48,153 nucleotides of DNA from Thermococcus sp. (GCF_017656495.1 NZ_JACDNS010000016.1:1-48153), one strand, 5' to 3'; positions 8,960 to 16,891 are shown, numbered from the stretch's first letter. The notes: generated by a model not told the origin, from the letters alone. A program made the numbers and translations.

Positions 8960-9595
8960 TCAATACCACTTAACCTCTAAGTAGGCTGTATAAACATCCA
9001 TCGGGCTGACTTTCTCTTCCTTTTTCTTTTCTTCAATAACTGGCTCCATGTATACAATGCCTGGAACTTTCAAGCCCGAAATTAGTTCTTCTGCTCTTTC
9101 TTTTCTAATCTCATCAAGAATTTCTTCAAGGGTTCCGAACTTCAATGCCTTGGTGGGGCAAGCTTCTACACATGCCGGCTCTCTGCCTTCTCTGACCCTC
9201 TCAATGCACGAATCGCACTTTAGAACAACCTTGTATTCTGGTTCATACTTTGGATGTCCAAACGGACATGCCATAACACACATCAAACAACCAATACACT
9301 TATTGGCATTGAGTATTACAAAGCCCTCCTCGCTCTTCTTTATTGCCCCAGTTGGACAGACTTTCATACATGGAGCATCTTCACAGTGCTGACATCTCAG
9401 CGGAACATTGAAGAAATCTGCAACCACGACTTTTAACCTCGGTTTGGGTGTTGGTCTTTCAAAGATTGCTCCGAATAATGTCTTGCTCGTTGAATGTTCT
9501 ACTGCACATGCTATTTCACAAGACCTGCACCCCATGCACTTCTTTGGGTCAATGTAAATTGTTGGTCTCTCTAAACCTGTTTCAAGAAGCGACAT
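8960..9595 (-). CDS. cooF: CooF-like four-cluster ferredoxin, electron acceptor of CODH
   Basis: 211 residues from the ATG at 9595, which follows GAGGTGATAACA; the longer frame beginning at 9664 would read through the promoter. Four cysteine motifs of the DmsB/CooF type are visible: CMGCRSCEIAC, CQHCEDAPCMKVCP, CIGCLMCVMACPFG, and CDSC followed by CVEACPTKAL. It transfers electrons from CooS to the membrane hydrogenase. It is the first structural gene after corR, 10 bp before cooS. A 7-bp inverted repeat occurs just upstream (see the regulatory entry at 9644-9697). Confidence 0.93.
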   Translation of the reverse strand: MSLLETGLERPTIYIDPKKCMGCRSCEIACAVEHSTSKTLFGAIFERPTPKPRLKVVVADFFNVPLRCQHCEDAPCMKVCPTGAIKKSEEGFVILNANKCIGCLMCVMACPFGHPKYEPEYKVVLKCDSCIERVREGREPACVEACPTKALKFGTLEEILDEIRKERAEELISGLKVPGIVYMEPVIEEKKKEEKVSPMDVYTAYLEVKWY

Positions 9596-9643
9596 TGTTA
9601 TCACCTCAAAATTTAGGTAAACAAAGGAGATTAATAAGCAAAC

Positions 9644-9697
9644 CGTGTTCGGCAAACAACTCAAAAACTTCTTAATTTATTCATGCACAAGAACACG
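9644..9697 (-). promoter_or_regulatory. Inverted repeat in the corR-cooF intergenic region, candidate CorR operator
   Basis: Two perfect 7-bp arms, CGTGTTC at 9644-9650 and GAACACG at 9691-9697, are centred 47 bp apart, inside the 104 bp between the corR stop and the cooF ATG. The inner arm sits in CCGAACACGG (minus strand), flanked on both sides by GTTTGC. Paired half-sites at this distance would suit a dimeric LysR/ModE-type activator controlling cooFSCT. The arms are seen directly; the binding role is inference. Confidence 0.4.
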
Positions 9698-9699
9698 TT

Positions 9700-10812
9700 T
9701 TAGTACTCATAAAGTGATACTATTGCTTTTTCTCTTATTTCCCTGTACTCTCGCAAAAGATCTTTAGCAAAATCTGTCAGAATTGTTATTCCCTTTTTCC
9801 TTCCTCCTCTGACGGATATTATCAAAGAAATACCCAGCTTTTCTTCAAGACTCTTTATTTTTTCCCAGTACGTTGATGGAGAAACCCCGAGAGCTTTACA
9901 TGCAGCTCTAAAGGAATTAACTTGAGAGATTAACTCCAAAAGCTCTAAAATTTCCCCAGGAATTTCAACACCCTCTTTTGTCACAAATGAGACTCGTATT
10001 TTGGGGGAGAGTCCAATAACATTTCGATTTATTGCACATGGTGAAAAGAGCATTTTTCTTAGATCTTCCCTAGTTATTTTTCTATAGTTCACTTCAAATC
10101 TTGAAAGTGGACATTTTGAGAAATTTCCATAGGGATTTAAGTACAGAGTTTTACAATTCTCAGCACTTGGAGAGGTAAGCAACGTTACTGGATAATTGTC
10201 TATGAAGACCTTAATGGCATTGTAGAAATATTTCCTCCCATAATGAAGACCAATTTCAACGTTTTCTTTCTTCGCGACTTTTTCAAGAAATTTATCCGCA
10301 TATGGGGATGTGTAAAGCTTTGGTCCTAAAGTTATTTTTAATCCATAACTTTTGCACAGCTCAATTATCGAAAGAATTTCAGCGAAGTCAGAGTTGGAAT
10401 CCAACAAAATATATGCCTCAAGATTGTCTATACCTTGAGAGAGAAGCATTTTCACTGTCTGAAGATTTGACTTTATGTCTTTATAGGTGGGGATAATCAG
10501 AGAGATAAAATCAACGTTCTCAAGGGAAGTTTTGTGGAGAAAATTCTTTGAAACAGATATTGGTAGGAAAAGGGTAATTTTTCTGCAGAGCTCCCTGGTT
10601 TGTCTGATTATGATGTCAATCTTTGGATGAAGAAGAGGATTTGGACATGTCAAAAGTCCCTCATCAAATTTAAAATCTTCAAGATGAGAGCTGAGTATTT
10701 CCAATGCCTCAAGAGGGAGCATTATTCCAGCGCAACCAAATTTCTCTTTCCAAGGACATATTAGACAACTACTGTCGCATTTGCTTGAAGGTTGAACTGC
10801 TAAAATGCTCAT
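9700..10812 (-). CDS. corR: CorR-like CO-responsive regulator: radical-SAM/SPASM-like domain fused to ModE/LysR-type HTH
   Basis: 370 residues from the ATG at 10812 (GTGAT plus 4 nt upstream). The C-terminal ~85 residues are a winged HTH of the ModE/LysR type: SFRAACKALGVSPSTYWEKI, then LEEKLGISL and an RGGRKKGITILT wing. The N-terminal ~280 residues resemble a radical SAM fold: a C-x3-C-x2-C motif (CDSSCLIC, Cys 12, 16, 19), a CPNPLLHP segment where such enzymes have GGEPLLHP, and a SPASM-like tail (LYLNPYGNFSKCPLSRF, then SPCAINRN). CorR with CorQ activates CODH genes in T. onnurineus (established); there it is described by its LysR-type DNA-binding domain. An iron-sulfur cluster in this domain is my inference. 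The gene starts 5 nt after the corQ stop, so the two are made together. Confidence 0.85.
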   Translation of the reverse strand: MSILAVQPSSKCDSSCLICPWKEKFGCAGIMLPLEALEILSSHLEDFKFDEGLLTCPNPLLHPKIDIIIRQTRELCRKITLFLPISVSKNFLHKTSLENVDFISLIIPTYKDIKSNLQTVKMLLSQGIDNLEAYILLDSNSDFAEILSIIELCKSYGLKITLGPKLYTSPYADKFLEKVAKKENVEIGLHYGRKYFYNAIKVFIDNYPVTLLTSPSAENCKTLYLNPYGNFSKCPLSRFEVNYRKITREDLRKMLFSPCAINRNVIGLSPKIRVSFVTKEGVEIPGEILELLELISQVNSFRAACKALGVSPSTYWEKIKSLEEKLGISLIISVRGGRKKGITILTDFAKDLLREYREIREKAIVSLYEY

Positions 10813-10817
10813 ATCCA

Positions 10818-11369
10818 TCACTCAAATATTACTTCAAATCCACAGAAGGAGTTGCCAAGTCCCCAGCAGTAGATTTCACGAGTTATGTTCTTTCCGACAA
10901 GCTCTTCCATGACCCCTTGAATAAGCCCGGCTTCAAAGTCACATAGGGTTCTGCCAATAGGAGGTGCCCGGTAGCAACTGATACACTCATATATGTTCAC
11001 TTTCATCTTGCTGAATGACTCATCTACAATATCAAGAAGCCCTATTTTTTGATTTAGAAACACTTTTGGTAGATCATCAATGTCCTTAATTTCACCAGTT
11101 TCTATCAATCTGCGAGCTAGATTATATCCCGCACCTCTCAGAATTAGAGTCCTCAAAGATGGGCTGTATTCAAGCATGCCATACGAAACCATTCTGAATG
11201 TTCTCACGTATTCCCTATCCTCTGGAGAGATTTTCACGAAAAACGGACGTACAACATTGAAGTAATTTTCTGGAGTTAGTCTAATCTCTTCTCTATGTTT
11301 CTTTTTGCTCTTAACCTCCTCTTTATAAATTTCCCTCCACTTTTCTATCAAAACACTAATATCCTCCAT
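10818..11369 (-). CDS. corQ: CorQ-like V4R-domain protein, partner of CorR
   Basis: 183 residues. The C-terminal half is a V4R (4-vinyl reductase) domain with conserved cysteines: YECISCYRAPPIGRTLCDF, then EIYCWGLGNSFCGFEVIF. The N-terminal half is a helical/alpha-beta region without recognised motifs. V4R domains bind small hydrophobic ligands or metal via such cysteines. CorQ is required for CO-dependent growth in T. onnurineus (established). It is first in the transcription order and divergent from sfsA, with a dyad in the shared promoter. ATG 11369 is preferred over 11378 because GGATGG sits at good spacing. Confidence 0.88.
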   Translation of the reverse strand: MEDISVLIEKWREIYKEEVKSKKKHREEIRLTPENYFNVVRPFFVKISPEDREYVRTFRMVSYGMLEYSPSLRTLILRGAGYNLARRLIETGEIKDIDDLPKVFLNQKIGLLDIVDESFSKMKVNIYECISCYRAPPIGRTLCDFEAGLIQGVMEELVGKNITREIYCWGLGNSFCGFEVIFE

Positions 11370-11407
11370 GCTAACCATCCAATGAAATTATTTGCATATA
11401 TCACTTT

Positions 11408-11429
11408 AAGATTTTTGGTCACAAATCTT
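11408..11429. promoter_or_regulatory. 22-bp dyad in the corQ/sfsA divergent promoter
   Basis: Arms AAGATTT (11408-11414) and AAATCTT (11423-11429) form a perfect 7-bp inverted repeat with an 8-bp spacer. On the minus strand a TATA-like GTGATATATGC lies immediately downstream (about 11395-11405), so the dyad sits where an activator or a BRE-proximal factor would bind for corQ. For sfsA it overlaps the core promoter. The regulator is unknown. Confidence 0.4.
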
Positions 11430-11456
11430 TTCAATGAAAAAATTTAGCTGTTTATT

Positions 11457-12152
11457 ATGATACTCCTAAAGCTTCCTATCATTGAAGGGGAGTTCATTGA
11501 GAGAATAAACAGATTCGTTGGATTGGTCAGAATAAATGGTGAAGTCAAACGAACCCTTATAACAAACACTGGACGCTTAGAGGAATTTATGGTTAAAGGT
11601 AGAAAGTGCTTCTGCATTGCAAAACAAGGAGGAAAAACAGACTTTGTTTTAGTTGCTTTTGAAGATAGAAATTCTAAAGGTGCAGTAATTGATACAAGAA
11701 CTCAAACGAGGGCATTTGAGAGGGCTATCAAGCTTGGATTAATTTCATGGCTGAAAGATTGCTACATTAAAAAGAGGGAAGTCAAAATTGGAGATTCCCG
11801 ATTGGATTACCTTTTGGAGTGTAATGGAGAAGAGATTTGGGTTGAGATAAAGAGCGCTGTTCTCAGGGAAGGGGAATATGCAATGTATCCCGACTGTCCA
11901 AGCTTACGAGGTCAAAAACACATCAGAGAGCTCATAAAACTCCGAGAGCAAGGCAAAAGAACAATGATTGTTTTTATTGGTGCTTTACCAGATGTTAAGA
12001 AGTTTAAGCCTTACATTAAAGGTGATCCAGAAATTGCAAAGCTTTTAAAGGAAGCGAAAGCTAAAGGTGTTGAGATAAAAGCCTTGAGTATATCTCTCTT
12101 ACCCTCAGGAGAAGTTCTTCTTGAGAGGGACAATCTTGAGATTGAAATTTAG
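11457..12152 (+). CDS. sfsA: SfsA family protein (sugar fermentation stimulation protein homologue)
   Basis: 231 residues matching SfsA along its length: FIERINRFVGLVRI near the N-terminus (the nucleic-acid-binding OB-like region), NTGRLEEFMVKGRKC, then the nuclease-like part with EIWVEIKSAVLREGEYAMYP and RGQKHIRELI. SfsA is an old E. coli name; the protein has DNA-binding and PD-(D/E)xK nuclease-like features, and its true role is uncertain. The start has no clear Shine-Dalgarno, but homologues begin at this point, so the mRNA may be nearly leaderless. It is transcribed divergently from corQ. Confidence 0.85.
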   Translation: MILLKLPIIEGEFIERINRFVGLVRINGEVKRTLITNTGRLEEFMVKGRKCFCIAKQGGKTDFVLVAFEDRNSKGAVIDTRTQTRAFERAIKLGLISWLKDCYIKKREVKIGDSRLDYLLECNGEEIWVEIKSAVLREGEYAMYPDCPSLRGQKHIRELIKLREQGKRTMIVFIGALPDVKKFKPYIKGDPEIAKLLKEAKAKGVEIKALSISLLPSGEVLLERDNLEIEI

Positions 12153-12189
12153 GAGAGTTTTTAAAGCCCATAGAGTTTAACAATCCTTA

Positions 12190-12204
12190 GGGGGTAACAC
12201 CCCC
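12190..12204 (+). promoter_or_regulatory. GC-rich hairpin upstream of the TOPRIM gene
   Basis: GGGGGT-aac-ACCCCC is a perfect 6-bp stem with a 3-nt loop, in an otherwise AT-rich intergenic stretch, 10 nt before the GAGGTG ribosome site of the next gene. No T-run follows, so it is unlikely to be a terminator of sfsA. It may be a leader structure or a protein-binding palindrome. A TATA-like TTTTTAAAG precedes it at about 12157-12165. Confidence 0.45.
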
Positions 12205-12225
12205 AAGCTTAAAGAGGTGTCTGGA

Positions 12226-13089
12226 ATGACGATTGTAGATGTTAGAATTTTAGTTGAAGGTGCGAGCGACGTTGAGGTTGTTAGTAAAGCTTTGCAGGGC
12301 TTAGCTTTGGGAAGTGAATACAACATAACAATTTCTTCAATAATTCCAACAACAAATTTAGAGATTGCAAAAAGTGCAGCAGCAGGAGCAGATTTGCTGA
12401 TAATAGCAACTGACGCCGATAGAGTAGGAAGAGAACTCGCAGATAGACTTTTCAAAGAGCTCAGTGAGCTGGTCGGGCACGTTGAGAGGATGAAAATCCC
12501 ATTAGGGCATGATCTAGAGCACATAGATGTCGAGCTTGTGAGGAAAGAGCTCAAAAATACTCTCGTGAGAGCAGGATTAAAGAGTCTTCAACTTCTCCCA
12601 GAATACATGGCTCTTAGGAATCAATTGCTTGACTTGAAAGGAAAATACGAGATGCTTGAACAAGAAAAACAAAACTTAGAAAGCCAAATACAAGAGCTTG
12701 AACAGAGATATGAGGAACTCATGCAAGAATATCAGAAATTAAAGGAGGAAAATGAGAACTTAAAAATACTTCTAGACAAGAGGAGTAATGTGGTAAAGAT
12801 TGAAAATGCATGGAGGCAGATTTTTCCAGGAGAAGGCGTTCCAAGCGAAGAAGTCATAGGAAAAGCCGTTGAAAAGCTTGGATTACAAGGCAGAGTAATC
12901 GTTGGACAGGGATACATCTATGCAGAAGAAGAAAGACTTATCGAGGAGCTCTTGAAGATTGTATATCTCACCATGACAATTGTGAAACCAGAAGAGCAGG
13001 AAAAACCAGAAGAGAAAACTGAAGAAAGTGAGAAAATAGAAGAGATTGAAGAAGCTGAGGTTTTTCATGAAAAAATAGAAGAGCTTTAA
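12226..13089 (+). CDS. TOPRIM-domain protein with central coiled coil and acidic tail
   Basis: 287 residues. The N-terminal ~110 residues are a TOPRIM fold: [14 protein letters not shown] with the catalytic-type Glu, and [14 protein letters not shown] with the DxD pair. Residues about 130-185 form a clear coiled coil ([20 protein letters not shown] and following heptads). A small alpha-beta domain follows, and the last ~40 residues are a Glu/Lys-rich tail. TOPRIM domains act in primases, topoisomerases and OLD/RNase M5-type nucleases, but the rest of those enzymes is missing, so no specific reaction can be assigned. It lies 30 bp before xerA and probably shares its transcript. The ATG at 12226 has GAGGTG upstream; a GTG at 12217 is inside that site. 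Confidence 0.75.
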   Translation: MTIVDVRILVEGASDVEVVSKALQGLALGSEYNITISSIIPTTNLEIAKSAAAGADLLIIATDADRVGRELADRLFKELSELVGHVERMKIPLGHDLEHIDVELVRKELKNTLVRAGLKSLQLLPEYMALRNQLLDLKGKYEMLEQEKQNLESQIQELEQRYEELMQEYQKLKEENENLKILLDKRSNVVKIENAWRQIFPGEGVPSEEVIGKAVEKLGLQGRVIVGQGYIYAEEERLIEELLKIVYLTMTIVKPEEQEKPEEKTEESEKIEEIEEAEVFHEKIEEL

Positions 13090-13119
13090 TCCTCTACACC
13101 CTATTTTTTGTGATGAGCT

Positions 13120-13953
13120 ATGGACACGATTGAAGAATTTGAAATGTATCTTGAATTGGAAGGCAAAAGCCAGAATACCGTTAGAATGTACTCCTATTAT
13201 GTGAGGAAGTTTTTGGATGAATATAATGAGGTTAATGCTCGCTCTGCCCTTCGCTTCTTAGCAAAGCTTAAGAAAAGTGGATATTCAAATAAAAGTTTAA
13301 ACCTTGTTGTTCAGGCATTAAAGGCTTATTTTAGGTTTGAAGGGCTTGAAGAAGAAGCTAAAAAACTTAAATCTCCAAAAGTTCCAAAAACATTACCCAA
13401 AAGTCTAACAAAGGAGGAAGTTAAAAAACTTTTGAGTGTAATCCCACCAACGAAGAAAAGAGATAGGCTTATTGTACTATTGCTCTACGGTTCTGGACTT
13501 AGAGCGAGTGAACTCTGCAACTTAAAAATTGATGACATTGACTTTGAGCGCTCTTTAATTATCGTCAGAGGTGGAAAAGGGGCAAAAGATAGAATTGTAC
13601 CAGTTCCAAGAGCTCTTCTTAAGGAGATTGAAGATTACTTAAAAATGAGAAATGATGACAGTGAATATCTGCTTGTCGAAGAAAGGAGGAATAGAAAAGA
13701 CAAACTCTCGTCAAAAACCGTATGGTACCTCCTTGATAAATACGGGAAAAAAGCAGGGGTTAAAGTTACTCCACACATGCTTAGGCATAGCTTCGCAACT
13801 CACATGCTTGAAAATGGGATTGACATCAGAGTCATTCAAGAAATCTTAGGACACTCCAACCTCTCAACGACCCAAATTTACACTAAAGTTACCGTTGAAC
13901 ACTTAAGAAGAGCACAAGAAAAGGCAAAGCTAATTGAGAGTTTAATGGAATGA
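13120..13953 (+). CDS. xerA: XerA tyrosine recombinase
   Basis: 277 residues, typical of archaeal XerA. The N-terminal SAM-like core-binding domain ([16 protein letters not shown]) is followed by the catalytic domain with the full set: Arg in [12 protein letters not shown], Lys in [24 protein letters not shown] (His-x-x-Arg), [10 protein letters not shown] (His) and the nucleophile Tyr in TQIYTKV. XerA resolves chromosome dimers at dif in Pyrococcus (established). No dif-like site was recognised in this window. There are no flanking repeats or integrase-type att features, so it is a chromosomal housekeeping recombinase and not a mobile-element integrase. Confidence 0.93.
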   Translation: MDTIEEFEMYLELEGKSQNTVRMYSYYVRKFLDEYNEVNARSALRFLAKLKKSGYSNKSLNLVVQALKAYFRFEGLEEEAKKLKSPKVPKTLPKSLTKEEVKKLLSVIPPTKKRDRLIVLLLYGSGLRASELCNLKIDDIDFERSLIIVRGGKGAKDRIVPVPRALLKEIEDYLKMRNDDSEYLLVEERRNRKDKLSSKTVWYLLDKYGKKAGVKVTPHMLRHSFATHMLENGIDIRVIQEILGHSNLSTTQIYTKVTVEHLRRAQEKAKLIESLME

Positions 13954-13976
13954 GAGAGGTTTTAAATCAAATGAAC

Positions 13977-15359
13977 CTAATACACTCCTTTTCTTCTCAA
14001 TAAAGCAAGATAGCTTGTGAAAGCTCCTGCTGAAATAGTATCTCCAAGCCCTACTGTTGATACTGGGTTTTTAACCAGTCTTGTTGGTATGATGACAACC
14101 TTATATTCCCTTGTTCTCAGTTTTCTCTTTGCCTCCTCAAACCTAAGCTTCACGAATTCGCCATATTCGTTATATGGCACCTTCAAGCCGACTTTAAAGT
14201 CCTCTGGACTCTTTATGTCCCCAAGAGAAGCTCTTGCTGCTGCAAGTGTTGTTGCAATCTCCAAGCTCTGCCTAAGTTCATCCTCACTGAGCGGATTGTC
14301 TTTATGAGTAATATACATAAGATAATAAATCGTATGGATTTGAAGAATCTCAAGATTGAGCTCGTCGAGAATAATTTTCCCACCCAAAACGGTATCTTCA
14401 ATTCTGTTGTAGTTAAATATTCTATCTGCAAGCTTTGGATAGCCGAGAGAGTTGAGAATGTGAGCAATCTCTGACTCATCCATTCCAACACTATCAGCTA
14501 AGGGAAAGATGTTGTAAATGACTTTCTTTCTCAGCTCTCTGTCCTGAATTGATGCAAACTCAACGTGAACCTTGATGTCCTTGTTTTTCTTAAGAAGTCT
14601 TATATCCTCCTTTGCCTTCCTTAAGTAATAGTTGGCATCTTTTCCATCAGAGTAACGCTTTTTAATGCCTTGATATCCAGACAAAATAGCCCCGTCCACA
14701 AGCTCACCAATTTCTGGTAAAAATGGTTTTAAGTCTTCCTTGGTCTCAATCCTAATGCTTTCAAAGCGTGAAGCTACGATAAAACGACCAGAATGTGGTA
14801 CTTCTATAACCTCATTACCTAGTTTAAATCTTATCCCTTTTCTAAATTCAAAAATTCTGTTCACCTTTATGGGATCATTCTCACGATATGCTTCAATCGG
14901 CTTCTTTAAAACCAGCTTTCCATTTTCTACCACAGGATAAAGAAGATTTGGCTTGTTAACAAACATTTGGGCTTGTCTCTTAGCTAAAACAGGAGAATAA
15001 GCAATGATTTTTTTAAAATCAAGATTAGCAAGAAGGTTGGCAATAATTCCAACTTGTCCACCCATCCTCTCCACATCATACTTAAATCTCTCATCAAACC
15101 ATGTATGCATTTCTTCATTTACAAGAGGAACAGCCATAGGTTTTCCAGTTTTTAAAGCATGGATAAGACGAGCAACGAAATCAATTGGCTCGTTGATTTC
15201 TCTTGGGTACTCCTCCATTCTCTTCTTTATGTTTTCTGCCCCAAGCTCGTTAATCAGCTTCTCAATGTGGTCTCTCTTAAGGTAAATTATTGCATCCACG
15301 TTGATATTATATGCCAAATATACGCTGAGCTTTTGGGCATCTTGAAAAACGTCAATCAT
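13977..15359 (-). CDS. pfkC: ADP-dependent phosphofructokinase
   Basis: 460 residues, near-collinear with Pyrococcus ADP-PFK from memory. Recognisable segments are YNINVDAIIYL, REINEPIDFVARLIHALKTG, ERMGGQVGIIANLL, the substrate loop FEFRKGIRFKLG, and the ribokinase-like GLGDTISAG, whose Asp is the catalytic base. It phosphorylates fructose-6-phosphate with ADP in the modified Embden-Meyerhof pathway. The ATG at 15359 follows GAGGGTGATACCA; a GTG at 15368 lies within the ribosome site. A TATACT-style TGM-like site overlaps the presumed transcription start (see 15363-15379), implying repression by Tgr/TrmBL1 when sugars are absent. Confidence 0.95.
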   Translation of the reverse strand: MIDVFQDAQKLSVYLAYNINVDAIIYLKRDHIEKLINELGAENIKKRMEEYPREINEPIDFVARLIHALKTGKPMAVPLVNEEMHTWFDERFKYDVERMGGQVGIIANLLANLDFKKIIAYSPVLAKRQAQMFVNKPNLLYPVVENGKLVLKKPIEAYRENDPIKVNRIFEFRKGIRFKLGNEVIEVPHSGRFIVASRFESIRIETKEDLKPFLPEIGELVDGAILSGYQGIKKRYSDGKDANYYLRKAKEDIRLLKKNKDIKVHVEFASIQDRELRKKVIYNIFPLADSVGMDESEIAHILNSLGYPKLADRIFNYNRIEDTVLGGKIILDELNLEILQIHTIYYLMYITHKDNPLSEDELRQSLEIATTLAAARASLGDIKSPEDFKVGLKVPYNEYGEFVKLRFEEAKRKLRTREYKVVIIPTRLVKNPVSTVGLGDTISAGAFTSYLALLRRKGVY

Positions 15360-15362
15360 TGG

Positions 15363-15379
15363 TATCACCCTCAGTGAAT
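15363..15379 (-). promoter_or_regulatory. TGM-like operator (Tgr/TrmBL1 site) at the pfkC start
   Basis: TATCAC-CCTCA-GTGAAT matches the Thermococcales glycolytic motif TATCAC-N5-GTGATA at 10 of 12 defined positions. The TATA box on the minus strand (ATTTTAAA, about 15404-15411) puts the site about +3 to +19, downstream of the core promoter. In glycolytic genes this position gives repression (established model). Part of the site also serves as the ribosome-binding site, which weakens the statistical case. Confidence 0.5.
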
Positions 15380-15470
15380 ACTAATCCAAAGTTGAGAGTT
15401 CGGTTTAAAATATTTTCGCTGTAATTACTGGATAAATGTCAAATTGAACTAAGGAAGAAATAGAAAAAGT

Positions 15471-16184
15471 TCAATATTCCACAAAGAGTTTTCCAAGCCA
15501 GGGAATCTTTTCTCGAACATCCAATTCTCTCAAGGCAAGCCACAGTGATGCTTGGTTGCTCGTAACAACTGGTACCCCTAAATCCTCTTCAAGAGCCTCG
15601 ATTATTTCAAAAGTCCTTAAATTGGTGCAACTTATGAAAATTGCATCTGCCTCATCCATGAACATTGCCTTAGCCATACGATAAGCTTCATAAGGTTCAA
15701 GTTTCCCTACTTGAAGGTTATCAACAATTCCGAGACCCCTGATATCAAGAATTTCGAATTCATTTGCCTCAAGAAATTCCTTCTCTCTCTGATTTATTTC
15801 GTCAGTATAAGGTGTTATCACTATTATCTGCTGAGCATCGAGAATTTTCAGCGCCTCAACAACAGCCGTGCTTGTTGTTACAACTGGAACATTTATCTCC
15901 CTCTCAATTTTTTCCTCAAGTTCAGCCTCGAAGTTAACCCCACCTATGAAAGAACCACTTGTGCATCCATAAAGGATTAAATCAACATCAGCGTCCTTCA
16001 AGAGTCTAGCACTCTCAACTGCAAGAGAACTCATTTTTAAAAGCTCTTCCTCTGTAATGCCTTTTAATGGCATCCTTGCTGTATGAAGGGAAACACCTTC
16101 AGGCAAGGCAGAGTGAAGCTCCATCTCCATTGTGGTGTTTGATGATGGAACTATTAGACCAATTCTACCTCTCCATCCATACAT
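15471..16184 (-). CDS. Asp/Glu racemase-superfamily protein (maleate isomerase / arylmalonate decarboxylase-like)
   Basis: 237 residues. The N-terminus RIGLIVPSSNTTMEMEL is the family signature of maleate isomerase/AMDase-like proteins. The two active-site cysteines are visible in LYGCTSGSFIGG (about residue 75) and FISCTNLRT (about 192), each at the end of a pseudo-symmetric half. This arrangement supports a catalytic racemase, isomerase or decarboxylase, but the substrate cannot be inferred. It is a single-gene unit, divergent from the nitroreductase. The ATG at 16184 follows AGGTGGGATTC. Confidence 0.8.
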   Translation of the reverse strand: MYGWRGRIGLIVPSSNTTMEMELHSALPEGVSLHTARMPLKGITEEELLKMSSLAVESARLLKDADVDLILYGCTSGSFIGGVNFEAELEEKIEREINVPVVTTSTAVVEALKILDAQQIIVITPYTDEINQREKEFLEANEFEILDIRGLGIVDNLQVGKLEPYEAYRMAKAMFMDEADAIFISCTNLRTFEIIEALEEDLGVPVVTSNQASLWLALRELDVREKIPWLGKLFVEY

Positions 16185-16283
16185 GAATCCCACCTAAAAA
16201 AGAGTTCTCAGGGCATTACTTAAACCTTTGGTTCACAAAAAGGTTAATTAATCAAAAAACATAACGTTAAGATGGTGATTTTC

Positions 16284-16889
16284 ATGGAACTAAGTGAGGC
16301 AATTGCTAAGAGAACTTCCGTGAGGTTTTATGAAGAGAGAGAAGTTGATGAGGAAACTTTAAAGGAGCTAATTAAAGCTGCTATAAGAGCCCCAACTGCA
16401 AGCGGGTTAGAGAACTGGCTCTTTGTAGCATACAAAAGTAAGGACACTCGAGAAAAAATCTACGAACTTATAAAACAAGGGCATATTGAGTATTTTACTG
16501 AAAGAGGATTACCAGAGGAAAAAATGAAGAAGCTGCTAAAAAGATTTGAAGAAGGGATGTACAAGGCCCCCCTCTATCTAGGAGTATTCATTAACAAAAA
16601 TGTTAAAGCATTGCAAGATGAGAAATACAGCGAATTAGAGTTTTACTTTGCATTGGAAAGTGCTGCGATGGCAATTGAAAACTTAATGCTCAAGGCTGTT
16701 GAGCTCGGATTAGGAACATGTTACATAGGGGTCGCATGCTTCGAGGACATAGAAAAAGAGCTCAAGAGAATGGCCGACTTAGGAGATGAGCACTTTCTAG
16801 TAGGCCTGATAACAATAGGATATCCAAGAGGTGAAATAAGACCAAGAGAAAGAAAGAAAAAGATTGATGAAGTTTTGAAAATACTCTAA
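16284..16889 (+). CDS. Nitroreductase-family flavoprotein
   Basis: 201 residues. FMN-binding features are seen in KRTSVRFYEEREVD (Arg-x-Ser-x-Arg) near the N-terminus, APTASGLENWLFV, and AVELGLGTCYIGVA towards the C-terminus. Members are dimeric FMN NAD(P)H oxidoreductases acting on nitro compounds, quinones or flavins; the physiological substrate here is unknown. The ATG at 16284 follows GGTGATTTTC. A T-rich stretch with a small inverted repeat follows the stop. Confidence 0.87.
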   Translation: MELSEAIAKRTSVRFYEEREVDEETLKELIKAAIRAPTASGLENWLFVAYKSKDTREKIYELIKQGHIEYFTERGLPEEKMKKLLKRFEEGMYKAPLYLGVFINKNVKALQDEKYSELEFYFALESAAMAIENLMLKAVELGLGTCYIGVACFEDIEKELKRMADLGDEHFLVGLITIGYPRGEIRPRERKKKIDEVLKIL

Positions 16890-16891
16890 GG

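Noticed and set aside
8960-9664. Longer CooF starting at 9664
   Set aside because: The extra 23 residues are unlike any ferredoxin N-terminus and would cover the promoter; the ATG at 9595 has an excellent ribosome site.
12177-12554. 125-residue minus-strand frame over the TOPRIM gene
   Set aside because: It is Ser/Thr/Leu-rich shadow coding opposite the TOPRIM domain, whose catalytic motifs are intact on the plus strand.
13120-13953. xerA as an integrase of an integrated element, with a nearby dif or att site
   Set aside because: No tRNA-flanking direct repeats, no element genes nearby and no dif-like 28-bp site were recognised; it fits chromosomal XerA.
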